A DNA stretch of 64,000 bases, from contig CP136061.1 in NCBI GenBank assembly GCA_032622095.1, forward strand, positions 97,955,345 to 98,019,344. The letters run 5' to 3'. Source of the stretch: Siphonodentalium dalli (Eukaryota; Mollusca; Scaphopoda; Gadilida; Siphonodentaliidae). The position numbers and the translations under genes are program-made. Positions within the stretch are counted from its first letter, which is position 1. Each line of letters opens with the position of its first letter. Positions 1 to 12,859 of the stretch are shown here, piece after piece. The notes beneath the pieces were generated by a model. It saw only the letters and a list, made by a program, of their open reading frames with translations, was not told the origin of the DNA and did not search any database.

Positions 1-338
1 TATGTTTTTGCTGTGCAAATAACATTATGTTTGGACGTCGGTCAGCTTCATACACTTCAACATCTTGTTTGTTTCTATAGATAAAGTTGGTTCAGCGATT
101 GGTTTTCTTATATAATAAAACTGCATGAGAACACTAAAATGACCGAGTAGCTATTAAATTTTCCATGGCATTTTGATTTTAGAAACAATACAGTTATTTT
201 ACTCCCTGTTAGATATGTAAATGTTATGATTTGTTGTTAATGTTTGTGATGAGCGTATATGATTAATTTTAACTTCGTAAACAGTATACACGGGTTCACC
301 ATATAGCATTGTATTTACACAATCACACCCATGGTAAA

Positions 339-975
339 GGGGTCCTCTAAGTCGATATGATGTTCATGGGTCCTGCTATATGATATATTGGTGGGGCAAA
401 ATAATGACGTTAAGATAAAGTGTTGTCATTTTAGATATCTCTGGTTATTTTTGGTATATGTCGGCACTTAATTCTCGATGAAAGCCTGTATTTTGATCAT
501 CAGAAAGCATGATTTGGAAAAGTAAACACGGAAGTGAGAGAAAAAAGTCAACGCGGAAGTGAATCGTCTACTAAAATCCAACAGTGTTGCGCGCGCATCA
601 CAATTTCACCTATTCATTTCGCAATAGAGTTAATTCGTGACGTCACGGAGTCCCAATAAAAAGTTATATTGTAGAGTCGGGAGTCCAATATGACTTTCGG
701 GAATCCAATATTACTTTTTCCAGGACTATCACGTGGCGGCTTTTGCCCAATCGGAAATGGGGTTAGTTAAGGGATAGATAATAATATGCTTTATGTAGGC
801 AATATATATCGTGAGCTGTGGATAAATATAATTATAATCATGAATGCTTTTTAACATTTCATCGAATCGCTCGGATTAGCCAAATACCACGATATATTGG
901 TACAAATTTCCCCACCATTATCAGAGCTAACTCATCAGGACCCACGAACATCATATAAACTTAGCAGGGCCTTTT
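339..975. repeat. Imperfect inverted repeat, possible miniature element
   Basis: The segment around 339-396 (GATATGATGTTCATGGGTCC) recurs inverted around 886-973 (GGACCCACGAACATCATAT), giving arms of roughly 55-60 bases with mismatches around a 490-base AT-rich interior. This is the layout of a non-autonomous inverted-repeat element, but no clear target-site duplication was found. The same structure recurs at about 61000-61636 as part of the long duplication. Confidence 0.5.
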
Positions 976-1223
976 TTATCAGGGGTGAATACCTCCATGA
1001 CCACCGAACTTCACTTGTCCAAAGATACTTAATTGGATTTGACAGCAAGTTAAACACAATTACATAAGCCGATATTCGGTTAACCAGGTCAAACTAAAAA
1101 TTACTTAAAACCGACGGTATTCTTATAAAGGGGCTTCATTCGTTAATTTTCAAAAAATATCAAGTTCAATATCGGTCTGAAGGGGCAATCATTATCCATT
1201 ATAACCAATGTGTGATATATTCA

Positions 1224-1391
1224 TATTATCACAACAGTGTGTTGATCCTTGTCGTAGTATCACGTCGCGTTGAGGTGGGCAGATTGCTGGATCAAACGAG
1301 TTGCCACAGGCAACGAGTTTGATCCGGAAATCTGCCCACCTCAACGAGACGTGGTGCGATGACACGGATCAACTCACTCCTGTGATAAAAG
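1224..1391. repeat. Foldback (hairpin) element
   Basis: A near-palindrome with arms of about 80 bases, centred near 1306. The left arm contains GAGGTGGGCAGATT and GGATCAAAC. The right arm contains the reverse complements GTTTGATCC and AATCTGCCCACCTC. The innermost stem is GTTGCC/GGCAAC with a tiny loop. A second copy lies at 1885+60000, about 61885-62052, within the long duplication. A tight hairpin of this kind suggests a foldback miniature element. Confidence 0.75.
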
Positions 1392-3339
1392 GTTTTATAT
1401 ATGACGCCCAGTTTACAATAATAACAATTTAATTACATATTTTTTGTCACTTTAGCAGTTCAATTTTCTTACTATAGTTTATTTTTAACGGATAAATAGT
1501 TAGTTGTCGTCAATTCGGCACATCTTGGCAATTTCCGTAGGAGTGTGATATGATTTGATCCAGGGAAATCTCACTCAGTGTGATCCGACGATTTGGATTA
1601 GATAGTCAAACAATAGTGGTATTTAGGGAAGAATAGACGCAGTGATATAATAAATTACTATAACACCTGTTCACCTTCACTATATGAGAGCTATGTTCTA
1701 ATTATATAAAAATACTACGAGGTGCCTGCAAAATTACCAAGCAAATTTGTCAGCGCGTGATCCTACCCTTAAATGCTCACTTAATGTTCGAGTCGCCGAT
1801 TATTTTTTTAAAGTGACTTGATATACGGTTTTAATAATAATATAGGCCATAAAATATGATTAAAATACTATAATTCATCACCATTTGAAACGTATGTGTC
1901 TCAGAAGATGCCCATAGAAAATAGAAAACAGCTTAAATCATAGGAAGATTACCGCCGTTTGGATCACATAATGCAATAGAATTCAAATTTAAGATCTATT
2001 TCGAATGAAAGGGGAATAACTCTATATATAAAATACCTCTTCATTTAAAATAATACACTTTTTCTACAATTTAGATGACTCAACAAAAACAACATGTTCA
2101 CAGTTTATTTTACACCGGAAAAGTTGATAATACAACGTGTTGGGTCTTCCTCTTTCAAATGGCATATATTTTATATAATGTGATCTGGGGGTTCGAAAAT
2201 TAAGTGGGCCTTGACATTGTCTTTTTATTGACATTCTGAACCTGGTGAGACTGAAGGGTGGATGCTTGATTGTACACATGTGTAAGGTTGATGTTCTGTG
2301 AGTTTACGATTATGTGTGTATGTACATGTACTACTATCAGTAGCTGGAGCCTCTAATTCAGGTCAGAATTCAAGTTCATTTTTTGAACAGCATTTCGTAA
2401 TGTAAACATCTAAGCAAATAACTCTACCGACATTGAAAGACCGTATTGTTGCTATATTTATTCTAAATTATATCGATTTGATTCAGGTTTATTCGGTGTA
2501 TAAATATATTATTTATGGAGCGGTAACATCGGTTAAAAATAAATGTATATATGGTGAAAACACAGGTGAAACTGGCGAGGATTACCCGAATAAATGGATG
2601 CTAGTATGACAGTATCATGCAATATGATGCAATTGTTTGATTGACCTGTTAGGTAAATTTGTATGTCACCTGTCTGAATTAGATATATGCGTCTTTCGGT
2701 CCATATTGGATGCTGAGCAAAACTAAGAGAAATAACTCTATTATAGAAAGGGAGACAACTCTATTTTCTAGTTACCACTTCCATAACTCTATTTTAATTT
2801 GATAATCACGTCATATTATAAATCGATGGTTTCTGTGATATGGTATTTCAGTTTTGTGTCCTCTACGTTTTGGATACAAGTTACACGTATTCGTGTGTAT
2901 TCTCTTTGGTATGTGTGACATAACCCAGTGTTCACAATGTATATGTGCTGATTTTATTACGCTTTATACTAAGTTGAATGTTTTCGCACTGTATTATATT
3001 GTTTATGAAGACTTTCTAAGAATGAGAATAAATTATTATTGAGGAAGTGTTGTCTTGTGTTATCAGATTCAGATTCATTTATTCACCATTCGCCATATAC
3101 ATTAGGCATATTAGGCGGTCAGGTCCTGCTCGAAGTGAAAACAACAGAAGAAGGTACACCATGCCAATTATATTCCAGTTTGAATGAACGAGTTTAAAGC
3201 GAAAGGCCACAAATTAATGTGAAACATGCATGAATATGTATACTGTATACACAGATATACACACGTGTATACATATGTATACATAAAATAAACATAGCAA
3301 TTCACATTTATATCCATAGATTAGTGTACTATCCTAGTT

Positions 3340-5290
3340 GTATTCTTTAAAGACTTGTTTCAAATAGATTCTAACGTTCTTTAATATTGATATATTTTCA
3401 ATAGAAAGGGTGACATACAACTTTTCTAGTGAAGGCTTCAACCAGTATAATAGTCAGGAATATATTTTTTCCTGAAAGTGACAAAATATTTACAGACCAA
3501 TTAGAATGAATTACATAGAATGTGATACTCGTCGCAGGTTTCCGAACCGCATATATATAGTAAACTTTCAGACCTAACTTTAATTTTTTTTATTTCTGGT
3601 AACTCTGGTTTATTTCTTCACACTTGGGAATCTACTTTCCATATCTGACTTCGCGTTTGGCTTTAAAACAATTAAATTTCCGTTATTCTCAGGGGGGGGG
3701 GGTCATCCACTTTTTTCCATACACTAGGCCGGGGTGGGTGGGTGGTTCAGCTGCGAAAAAGTCACTTTTTTCCTGAGTGGTCGAAATTTTTTCCTCTTAC
3801 AACATTTCTTCAATATAAATGCCTCAAAGTGTTCAGCATCATTGTTAAGGTGTGTATGACACTTAGGGCAGTGCTTAGGGGGTAGTTAGTGTGGATATGG
3901 GCATGATGCTTCTCAGAAATCCAGATTACGAACCAACTCTCAGGAATTCGCCTTTTACATCCGATCACATTGCCATGTACCAATGCTACTGGTTCCAGAT
4001 GAAAATGGACAGTTATGTAGCACATGAATAAACTTTAATATAAATAAAATGAAAAAAGCTATTCATTTATCTCATTAATATTTACTCATTATACCTGATC
4101 AGACCAGATGACGCAGTCAAAATTGTATCGGAACTTGGCATGGGACTGTAGACTGCAACAACGCAAATCACTGAGATAATAATCTTGAGATGGTGGGACC
4201 CAGATAAAAGATTGGGCGAGCATACATAGACCATGAATGTGTAGATATGGAGAAGGCTGCTAAGTGGAATAAACAAAATCAGAACAGATGAGTGAAAAGA
4301 AGGGAAAGAAAATATAATATAACTTAATATAATATGCAAGTCTAAAAATAATGTGCTGGTCATCAGCAAAATGATCGAAGTCTGCAGAGGGCGAATTTGG
4401 CGATACTACCCGGCATAGCATCAACAAATTCAACCTCTAACGACCTCATTCTATTTTGGTCTCGACCAACCATGGAGAACTAGCTACATATGAGGGCCAC
4501 ATATGGTGAATTTGGTAATGCTATAGCCCACTCTGCTGGGAAGCATCACAAAATTCACCCTCCTTGGAGCTTATTCTGCAGACTGCATATGACCGTCTTG
4601 TTTTCAAGTTTCTATTTACACGCAGTACATGTATTTGTATGAATGCTTGACCTGGGTCTGGTCTTAGCACAGTACCTAGCCCAAGAACTCAGCTCATGGA
4701 AATGAAAATTAGTTTTGTGATACATAGTGGATTTCAGCTGAATACCTGTATTGTTGGAGAGTTAATTGACAGGTGGTGTTGCCCTAATAATTTTTTCAAA
4801 AATCATCATTGACATAAATTCATGTGATACTATGGGACACATCTAAAGTTACACTTTCTGTGATGAAAAGAAGGTACACTAATGCTTTTATATTTGTTTT
4901 TTCATGTATAATGAGCATTATGAGCTACCTTAGACAATATTTGGGGAAGAATCAATCAATAATTTACTGATCAGCACATGTATTCTGTGTGTTATTTTGG
5001 GTTTTTCCAGGTATTTTTTTAGAACCTGTTTCGTGTTGTTACAAAAGTTGGAATGACTTAGCAGAACCAGAAATGGAAATAGGGTAACTGTAATACTGAC
5101 CATCAAGCTTAAATGGTGTGATATTACAGATTTGGAGGTAAAAAGGGGGTGGGTACCCCGCATGAAATTGGAAAAAATATGTTTTCCTTCAAATAGGGGG
5201 GTGGTGGGTACCCAAGAGCCGAAAAAAAGTTTTTTCAGCCTAATGTCATGTCACTTTTTTCCGACCCCCCCTGTTATTCTATTAAGGTAT
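3340..5290. other. Non-coding interval with G-rich and degenerate repeats
   Basis: No gene is supported here. It contains a G run near 3691-3701, a degenerate direct duplication (about 4386-4440 and 4500-4560, sharing GAATTTGG, ATAGC and AAATTCACC-like blocks), and a G-rich/C-rich stretch at about 5135-5275 with GGGTGGGTACCC and CGGAAAAAA-like motifs that recurs at 28.0-28.6, 29.05 and 30.65 kb. The short ORFs show no recognisable domains. Confidence 0.6.
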
Positions 5291-5294
5291 CATT

Positions 5295-6065
5295 TTGTTC
5301 ATTGCAAAACTAATCAATGATGACCTCGAAACTCTCATGTGTTGGGCATCAGAATGGCTTGTAAAATTCAATCGCCTGAAAACGGAATCTCTTTTAATCT
5401 CCAGGAAAGAAACATTAGTATATCACCCACATCTGACCATGGGAGCCGCGACAATTGTCGAGGTTGACAGCCATAAACATCTGGGACGTACTTTCGATAA
5501 CATGGGCTCATGGGGTATCCACATCATATCTATGCTTGATAAAGCATGGGGTCGAGTGAATTTAGTACGTAAACATAGATATAGGCTATGCAGAGTATCG
5601 CTTGAAAAAATACATTACACATTTATCCGACAAATACTGGAATATGCCTCCCCTGTGTGGGATAACTGCCCTGATTATCTTAGTGATGACATTGAAAAGG
5701 TACAGTACGAAATGCCCCTAATAGTAACAGGTGAAACCATCAGTACGAGTAATGCGTGCCTTTTGTCAGAAACTGGCTGGGAACTCCTCTCTTCACGTCA
5801 TAGAAAACACAAGCTATGCCAATGTTTTTAAATGATACGTGGAACTGCTCCATCAATTTTAAGAAATTATGTACGACCAATTCAGGCAAATAATTCCAGA
5901 TATAACTTTAGATTTGAACAGATTTTAAGACTACCCTCGAATAATAATTATGACTAGGATATGGATTCTTTCTTACCATCTGTAATTACCAAATGGAACA
6001 AACTGCCAGAAACTACAAAGAGCAGCAGTACAATCGAAGACTTCAAAAAGGAACTGAACAGTGAC
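5295..6065 (+). pseudogene. LINE reverse-transcriptase C-terminal fragment (decayed)
   Basis: This reads as the C-terminal part of a non-LTR retrotransposon ORF2, downstream of the reverse-transcriptase catalytic motifs. Recognisable stretches are DLETLMCWASEWLVKFN, KTESLLISRK, VDSHKHLG, FIRQILEYASPVWDN and ETGWELLS, the conserved thumb and connection region of CR1/jockey-like elements. The 5' part, including the YADD box, is missing. A stop at about 5829 interrupts the frame; related sequence resumes with IRGTAPSILRNYV, meets another stop near 5955, and ends with SFLPSVITKWNKLPE. It is a dead, 5'-truncated copy. Family placement is from memory of such proteins and the exact clade is uncertain. 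Confidence 0.8.
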
Positions 6066-6155
6066 AATATACGTCCACCTGCCTATTTTTATGTTTACCC
6101 ATACCATAGTATGGTAAAAATAGTGTCGTTGTCCGGATTGACCACTCGTCGTTAG

Positions 6156-6186
6156 TCCGCCCGTCCGTCCGTCTGTCTGTCTGTCT
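6156..6186. repeat. Tetranucleotide microsatellite (CCGT)n(CTGT)n
   Basis: About three CCGT/TCCG-phase units followed by four CTGT units, about 70 bases after the LINE fragment's last recognisable codons. It is probably a simple-repeat tail or a coincidental microsatellite. Confidence 0.8.
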
Positions 6187-6189
6187 ATA

Positions 6190-7294
6190 GACACGTTACG
6201 CATGGTGCGATAACTCGAACATTTTATATCTGATCGGAACCAAATTTTGTATATGAATTTCTCAGCATAAAAGACAGATCGAGTTCGAATATGGGTTTGA
6301 TCCGACTATTTTTAACTGAGTTATGGCCCTTTTTCGAAAAAATATATTCACTCAAAAAAAAACAAAACAATTATATTGATTTCCTTGCTCAATTTAACAA
6401 AAATAAAATGAATATGGATATATAAATAAAAATAATTTATAATAAAATATTTATTGTTTAAATAATAATAAAAACAAAATTTAAAGTAACAAAATTTGAA
6501 AAACTAACACCATTATAACTCTGCCAAGGGTACCCCGAGTCACACACCAAAATCGGTCCATAACTTTGTGTTATGTACTGGTAAATTTGTTTGGAGCGAC
6601 TTTAAACCCAACTCACCAATTCCATTCCATGCATTGGGACTACTTAGCTATTGATAAGGCTATATTATTTTCTGATGTCTCTTATGCCAATTGATGTGCA
6701 AATAATCTGATAAAGAAAGCTATGGTATCTAATTTAAAATAAAGATTCAACAATAAACATCACATGGTATTAACGGTAGACCTGGACATCTGTGCTGTAG
6801 AGTGATAACTTCAGATGGTCTGAGGTCATTATAATTGTTATTGGTTTAATAGAGAAGTCAGTGTTCAACATAAACAATTCTTGTGAGTTGTTGACAGCTC
6901 TGCTATATAATTGATATTAATGGGTCAGCAGTGACCTGGCTTATCTGTATACTATATTGTGGGTAGAATTTTATACATTATTATTCTAAACTTAAATTGG
7001 ATTCTCTTAACCCAAGTATTCAATGTCCAGGCCACCTTTCACATTTAACACAAGGCTGTGGTGGTTTAGCTGTACCAGTGCAATCTCTTATATAAATGCG
7101 GGTGACCCATAAGTTACAATAATTAGTGTTATGTACATTTGTCTATAATAGGACATAACAGTATATACTCTAAAATTCAACACTAAAACTCTCATTTATG
7201 ATTCCGATCATAGTAATTTACTATCGCCAAGGGATGGGTTAACATCTGTCGATCGTGATCGGCCTCTCGTTATCATAGTAAATGTCGTAAATCT
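6190..7294. other. Non-coding AT-rich interval
   Basis: No ORF with recognisable features, no RNA gene and no clear repeat was found. The part at 6360-6500 is very A/T-rich with AATAAAA runs. Nothing further is seen. Confidence 0.5.
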
Positions 7295-7760
7295 CATACC
7301 CTCCATACCCGGTTAAGATTGAACTGCAGCCACCTGAGTGGTGACCTGACAGATAACCATGTAAAAATTTCCCTCTTCTGTTTATGTGGGGAATTTGAGA
7401 CAACTTACCACTATCTCCTTGAATGTACATTTTATCAAGAGCCAAGAAGAGAACTATATGACTCCCTACCCAATGTTGCCCTACCTGAGAATACACTAAT
7501 GCGGGGTCAAACAAATATTTAATGCAGTACAGACATATATTATGAGAACAAAAAGATATCCATGATCTGTATGGGTAACAAATTGCTTTGGATTCCGGCC
7601 GCGTTATGCGGCAGCACGATGTTCCACATTATATAAGTAGTACTAAATGTCTTCCCATAACGATTATTTTGTAAGTTACTTACGTGTCACTATTCCGTAT
7701 ATACGTGAAATGATTCCACATGAAGAATGTAGCGATATTCACAGTGAACCCCATTGGAAT
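7295..7760 (+). repeat. 466-bp direct repeat, copy 1 (LINE 3' fragment)
   Basis: Nearly identical to 9988-10453, with a few substitutions. On the plus strand it encodes the end of a LINE ORF, including a C-x2-C ... H-x4-C zinc-binding motif (CLCGEFETTYHYLLEC at about 7379-7426) and a stop near 7520, followed by about 240 bases of shared 3' sequence. Together with copy 2 it brackets an antisense LINE fragment. Confidence 0.85.
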
Positions 7761-7957
7761 ATATTTTATTGTATACCTCCTTGTAGGAGAAGAATATATA
7801 CATACATGGAAATATATATGATACAGCAAATGGAAATAATTAAGAAAACAGAACCGTTGCGTGACTGATTGTATGCGTTATATCTTGAAGAGACCCGTCC
7901 TTATGAATGCGATTCTGTTTTCTGCGCAAACACGTATTTATTTACTCAAAGAAATTG

Positions 7958-9983
7958 TTACTGGATCAGATGACACATCCCATAAATGAAGTGAGCCATG
8001 TAGAGAATTATAGTTTCTATATTGTTGTCAAGTTCGGCGGGTGAGTTGATTGGCTCACCACCCAGAAGCAGGTCTAACAGAGACATATCATCTCTATAAT
8101 CCATGTACAGAAAGGTCGAGCGACCAACCTGATCAAGAATGTGCTCCCAGAACGAATACCGAAGCGCAAGTGAATTGGCTGCTGTACAGTAACGAAGGGC
8201 GTGTAATATGTCATTCTGAATCCCGTTACCACAAGCGCGACACGTGCGATCATTAGAAAATGTAGTTCTGTTCAGCAGTAGAGCGAGATTTTTCAGAGCT
8301 TGAGACGCGCTATAGGGTGCCTTTTTCAGCAATGTCCAAATACTCCAAAATTACAGTGGATCATTGTGCACAATGCGAAACAAATCAAGTGAGGTATCTC
8401 TGTCAACTGTAGTTTTCTGTGTAACATAGTATGACTGTACTGTTGATTTGCAGAGGTTCTTCCATGCTGATTTAGAAGGAAATTCGCCAGTCGCAACGAA
8501 AGTATCCAGATACGCGTGCAGATTGTATTGCCGAAGTAACTGTGTAATGTCTGAAACAAACCCTGTTGTCGCACGTCCGAAGAGGCTGTATAAGAAGAAT
8601 TTATATAAGAAAATTCGCAGTGGTTCCTGGTGCCCATCGGGAAGGTAAATTAGATCAGCGAAGAATGAAAGTTTCTTTATGTGTATTTCGTTTTCGAGTG
8701 GCATAAGACCTAACAGGCTCATTGAAATAACAGTAGGAGTCCGAGTTGGGAGAGATTGTATATGCTTGACACACGAGCGATAAGCTTTCTCCATACAGTA
8801 AACATTGGAGTCTGTAGAGGTTTTCAGAATTTCACACCTATAGAGACATTTCGGCAGAACAATAGTTTTTAAAAGAGAGGTCATCGTGGGCGGTGTGCAC
8901 TGTTTCGTGATATTTCTACCAGCAATTGCGAAGAATGTTTTTCTAAGCTTATCAGAAATATCAGAGGCCCTGCTATTACTGTTCTCGAACTTGCACTGTT
9001 TTATCCCTAAATGCACACAGTCTGTCGTCTCGGGGAGCGTTTGGTCTCCGATAGACCAAGTTCTGTTGCTGCGCTCGTGTTGACGCCCCGACTCGTTGAA
9101 TACAACAACACAACTTTTGGTGTTCGAGAACATAAATCGCCAATTCCGAGCATACGAGTTGCATATATCGATGAGATGATCTAGACCAGCTTTTGATGTG
9201 GAAATCAAGGAGATATCGTCAGCAGTTGTTGGAGCAGTGCAGTTAACATGACCGACTGACAATCCTTCGTTCGCTGAACTGAGACGCGCAAGCAAGTCGT
9301 TGATAAATACAAGGTAGAAAAATGGGGAAGTCACGGCCCCTTGTCTTGTTCCTTGCAGAATATCCACTGGTTCTGATAATGCGCCATTGTACATCACTCG
9401 ACTCGTGCAGTTATAGTGCATGTTGGAGACAATGCGTAGTATTTTGCCTTTAAAGCCGAGTTCATTGAGTTTCACCAAGAGGCCTTGGTGCCAGACTCGG
9501 TCAAAAGCTTTCTGACTATCAAGAAAGCACACATATGCACGAGAGTTCATGTCAGCGGCGTAGCTTATTGACTCCTGCAGAATAAATGATGTCATCACAC
9601 AGCTGACGTTTTTTCTGAAATCCGTGTTGAAGTACGTTAGGGAAATCATCAAGACACTTATCACCTAGAAACCTGTTTAGGAGGATGCTCTCGATTGTTT
9701 TTTATATCACCGGCAAAAGAGTTATTGCTCTGTAGCTGTCCGGGATATGCTTCGGCTTTGGTGAACCTTTAGTTAAGGGAACGATTATTCCAATTTTTAG
9801 TGCTGGTGGTATCCACTCTAACGCCAAGATACCATTGAAAAGACGAAGGAGCAATGTCGAGAGCAGTTCACTTCCATGAACTAGATGTTCGTTAACCACA
9901 TGATCGATGCCACCAGACTTTTTCCGTTTGAGACCACGCAGCACCGAGTTTAACTCGTCGGAACCGATCTCCTCACAGAGCAT
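7958..9983 (-). pseudogene. Antisense LINE ORF2 fragment (reverse transcriptase, broken)
   Basis: Minus-strand remnant of a non-LTR retrotransposon reverse transcriptase. Read 5' to 3' it has KKSGGIDHVVNEHLV and SYRAITLLP (9983-9702), then AYVCFLDSQKAFDRVWH, LQGTRQGAVTSPFFY and TADDISLIS (9664-8351), and finally a C-terminal zinc-binding CRACGN ... HALRYC block (8332-7958). The catalytic box reads TADD rather than YADD. It is broken by an in-frame stop at about 9702, a frameshift shortly after (near 9600-9620), and another in-frame stop at 8351; the last two segments share a frame. The 5' end is truncated within the pre-finger region and abuts the second 466-bp repeat. The presumed role was target-primed reverse transcription; this copy cannot make a full protein. 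Confidence 0.85.
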
Positions 9984-9987
9984 GACA

Positions 9988-10453
9988 CATACCCTCCATA
10001 CCCGGTTAAGATTGAACTGCAGCCACCTGAGTGGTGACCTGACAGATAACCATGTAAAAATTTCCCTCTTCTGTTTATGTGGGGAATTTGAGACAACTTA
10101 CCACTATCTCCTTGAATGTACATTTTATCAAGAGCCAAGAAGAGAACTATATGACTCCCTACCCAATGTTGCCCTACCCGAGAATACACTAATGCGGGGT
10201 CAAACAAATATTTAATGCAGTACAGACATATATTATGAGAACAGAAAGATATCCATGATCTGTATGGGTAACAAATTGCTTTGGATTCCGGCCGCGTTAT
10301 GCGGCAGCACGATGTTCCACATTATATAAGTAGTACTAAATGTCTTCCCATAACGATTATTTTGTAAGTTACTTACGTGTCACTATTATGCATATACGTG
10401 AAATGATTCCACATGAAGAATGTAGCGATATTCACAGTGAACCCCATTGGAAT
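9988..10453 (+). repeat. 466-bp direct repeat, copy 2
   Basis: Matches 7295-7760 at a constant offset of 2,693 bases. Differences include a T/C change in the encoded PEN triplet region, an A/G in AACA(A/G)AAAG, and changes near 10386 (TATTATGC versus TATTCCGT). The match ends abruptly at CCATTGGAATA. The translated LINE tail is identical to that of copy 1. Confidence 0.85.
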
Positions 10454-11267
10454 AGGAATTGGCCATTGCGATTGACCCCATCCCATTGAGCCTGACGCAT
10501 GCATATTACTACGAGCATCATTTTTATCACGCAACAACTCAATTATTGAAAACTCTGTCCCCGCCTTTCTCACCGCCCCCTCTCTCTCTCTCTCTCTCTC
10601 TCGCTCTGCCTCCTGCTAGCCCTAACTTCCCGCTGTTTCCATCCCTAACTCAAACTTAGTTATTTCTCCTTTAAAAAACATTATTTCTATCCTTTCCCGT
10701 ATGATCGATACCACTCCCTCACTTATTGGTGAAGGGGCATGTCGCCAAAGAGGAGAAGACTTCATATAAGCCCTCGGGCTTGTTGTCTGATCCTCATTTC
10801 CATACATTATCTCTTCTATTTATGCATATTTGTATCATCTGTATATTATGTTATGTTGGATTTGGAAATAAAAATATGTTTACACTAATTAAGATTCATG
10901 TTTATGTTTCGGAAAATCAACTTTTTAAATAATCCTATAGATTTAATAGAGTAACGAACATCAATAAAAGACATAATTCTCCACGCAGAATCGCCAAAAA
11001 ATTTATTCAAAACACTAAAAGTCAGCCTAACGTTTCACTCGTGCCGTAACGACAAACCCATTTACACATCGTGTCGTTCTGTGTATTTATCGGTCAATGC
11101 GACTCAAAGTCTACCTTTGTGACCTTCAAGTATACTTTGTTAACCAGTCTACATTACACTGCCATGTAATTGCCTCAGATCTGTGGAGAGTGCACACAGT
11201 GCAAAGCCATTAAAATTATTCCTTCCACAACACAGTTCCTGGGCATATACGCTATACTGTAACGTAA
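10454..11267. other. Non-coding interval with a TC microsatellite
   Basis: Contains (TC)11 at 10581-10602 after a short C run. The rest shows no supported gene. The last 100-200 bases before 11268 could be promoter and 5' UTR of the candidate exon that follows, but no TATA box or initiator can be assigned with confidence. Confidence 0.45.
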
Positions 11268-11280
11268 ATGGCGGGAAAAG
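11268..11280 (+). CDS. Candidate first coding exon (MAGK...), splices to the FN3 exon
   Basis: An ATG followed by GCG GGA AAA G runs directly into GTGAGT, a consensus donor in an AAAAG|GTGAGT context. The exon ends in phase 1. The next plausible plus-strand exon at 15489 also starts in phase 1. Joining them gives a continuous frame reading MAGKDHRTLVENFRV, with no signal peptide. The +4 base is G, but the -3 base is T, so the start context is only moderate. This is an inference from splice signals alone; the exon is too short to recognise by homology, and transcript data would be needed. The implied intron of 4.2 kb contains a lysine-rich ORF and two miniature elements. Confidence 0.35.
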
Positions 11281-12859
11281 GTGAGTTTTGAATGACACTA
11301 ATAACAATCATTCGGATCAATAAATTAGATCGAAGTAATCGAACCTATATAAATAATATACATGTACGTTATGCGAGTCTTTATAGTGCAAGGTTTTTAT
11401 GATCAGCTCTTCGTGTGTCTACTTTCAAAAGAGACAGTATAGTCTGGATGTTTTGCAAAGCTTTCGGAAAGTCGAAAATCACATAATGCGAGGCGCGTTT
11501 ATAATTTCGCTTCAGTAACAGTAATTATTAGAGAGCGTTCTATAATGAATTAAATGTTTTGGGCATTTTCCCATAGTATTGGATCATATGCTCATGATGT
11601 CTATTCTAATATAACGAAAGCCAAATAAACCAAACTAATTTGGATCTTGAAAGGGTATTTAACCAACACGTCTGCCCTTGCATGCTGGGTCGACGATCGC
11701 TGCAAGTGTTAACTATTGTAAGCGGGATAACTCTATATAGACAATGTACCATTAATCAAAAGCGCTTGCTTTCATGGCTGCAGAGGAATGGGCACTACAT
11801 AGTTTAAAGTCACATGGCGGTTTACGATCCAATTACACCTAATAATATTCGCTTTCGAATTGTTCCCATGCAGGTATCAAAATATGTCGATAAATACTAC
11901 ATTTCTACGAGGATTATATGAAAGACGCACCCAATCCATAAAACATTTATACACGGTGTTTGGGTCCCAAACAAAAACATCCATTTTCACGACAAGGAAC
12001 ACAAAAGAGCGTCCTGTCTTCTCATGCTTGATATGGTATGGACAAAGAGCGTTTGTTTCATTTTTTGAGATCATCCAGAAAATATGAAGCCTGTATAGTA
12101 AAAAAATCGTGTATTTTTCAACCTATCTTATTCCTCCTTCCAAATTACGCAGACAAACTTTAGAAGCTCTAATGAGCCAAATTCGTTTAATATCGTTATG
12201 TTTATCATATTCGACAATTGTTCCTTTATTAGCAAAGTAATTTGGTATAATGTATACAATCACTGATTAACTCATTGTATAAATTATAGAGACTACATAT
12301 AACCAGTCTGGTTAACGACGATGTTTGTATTGTTTGAACAAACTCCGTTCAACAACCGTCTGTACGGGGGTAACTGACCAGACAAAATGTATAGCCTCGT
12401 TGGCAATTATCGCCTACTTCCAATTCAAATCCCATTAACCACTTAGCGCTAAAACATCACCACTGGGCTGCTTGAGTTTGTTTGTCCAAGCATCACATCT
12501 AATCAGTGAGATGTTGGCGTCTTTGGTGTGTTTTTATTGGCATTAGCGATTGTACCAAATGTTACACCAAGCGGTTGTGATAAGGACGGTGGGTGGGCTG
12601 CCAACCCGCTACTCTATATACATGTGAAAACGACACAATGGCCAGGTTAATTATAAACCCGACAAAGGGTTTGTTATCTTACTCCCCTGTCACCCCTTCC
12701 GGAGTCCTCAGCAGCTGGCGACACTGGGGCCTTGGATATAAATAAGTCGCCTTCGGCGGTTTTATCATTTTCATTCACAAACAGGTTCATCACACATACA
12801 GGTTCATCACAATCCACACAGGTCGGACCTCCAGAGAGCTTGGATCGCCACCTCTCAGG

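Larger units (their letters stand above)
1..3339. repeat. Long direct repeat, copy 1 (matches 60662-64000)
   Basis: Every line compared by eye matches the sequence 60,661 bases downstream, with no difference noticed and a constant offset, so there is no net indel. The repeat may extend past both window ends. It corresponds to the distal 3' flank of the dystroglycan gene, including an AATAAA at 114-119. No supported coding sequence is seen; the small ORFs lack splice context and recognisable motifs. Internal structures are listed separately. Confidence 0.95.

Noticed and set aside
2064-2279. Short open frame repeated identically at 62725-62940
   Set aside because: It is repeated only because it lies in the long duplication. 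There is no domain, no splice context and no conservation evidence.
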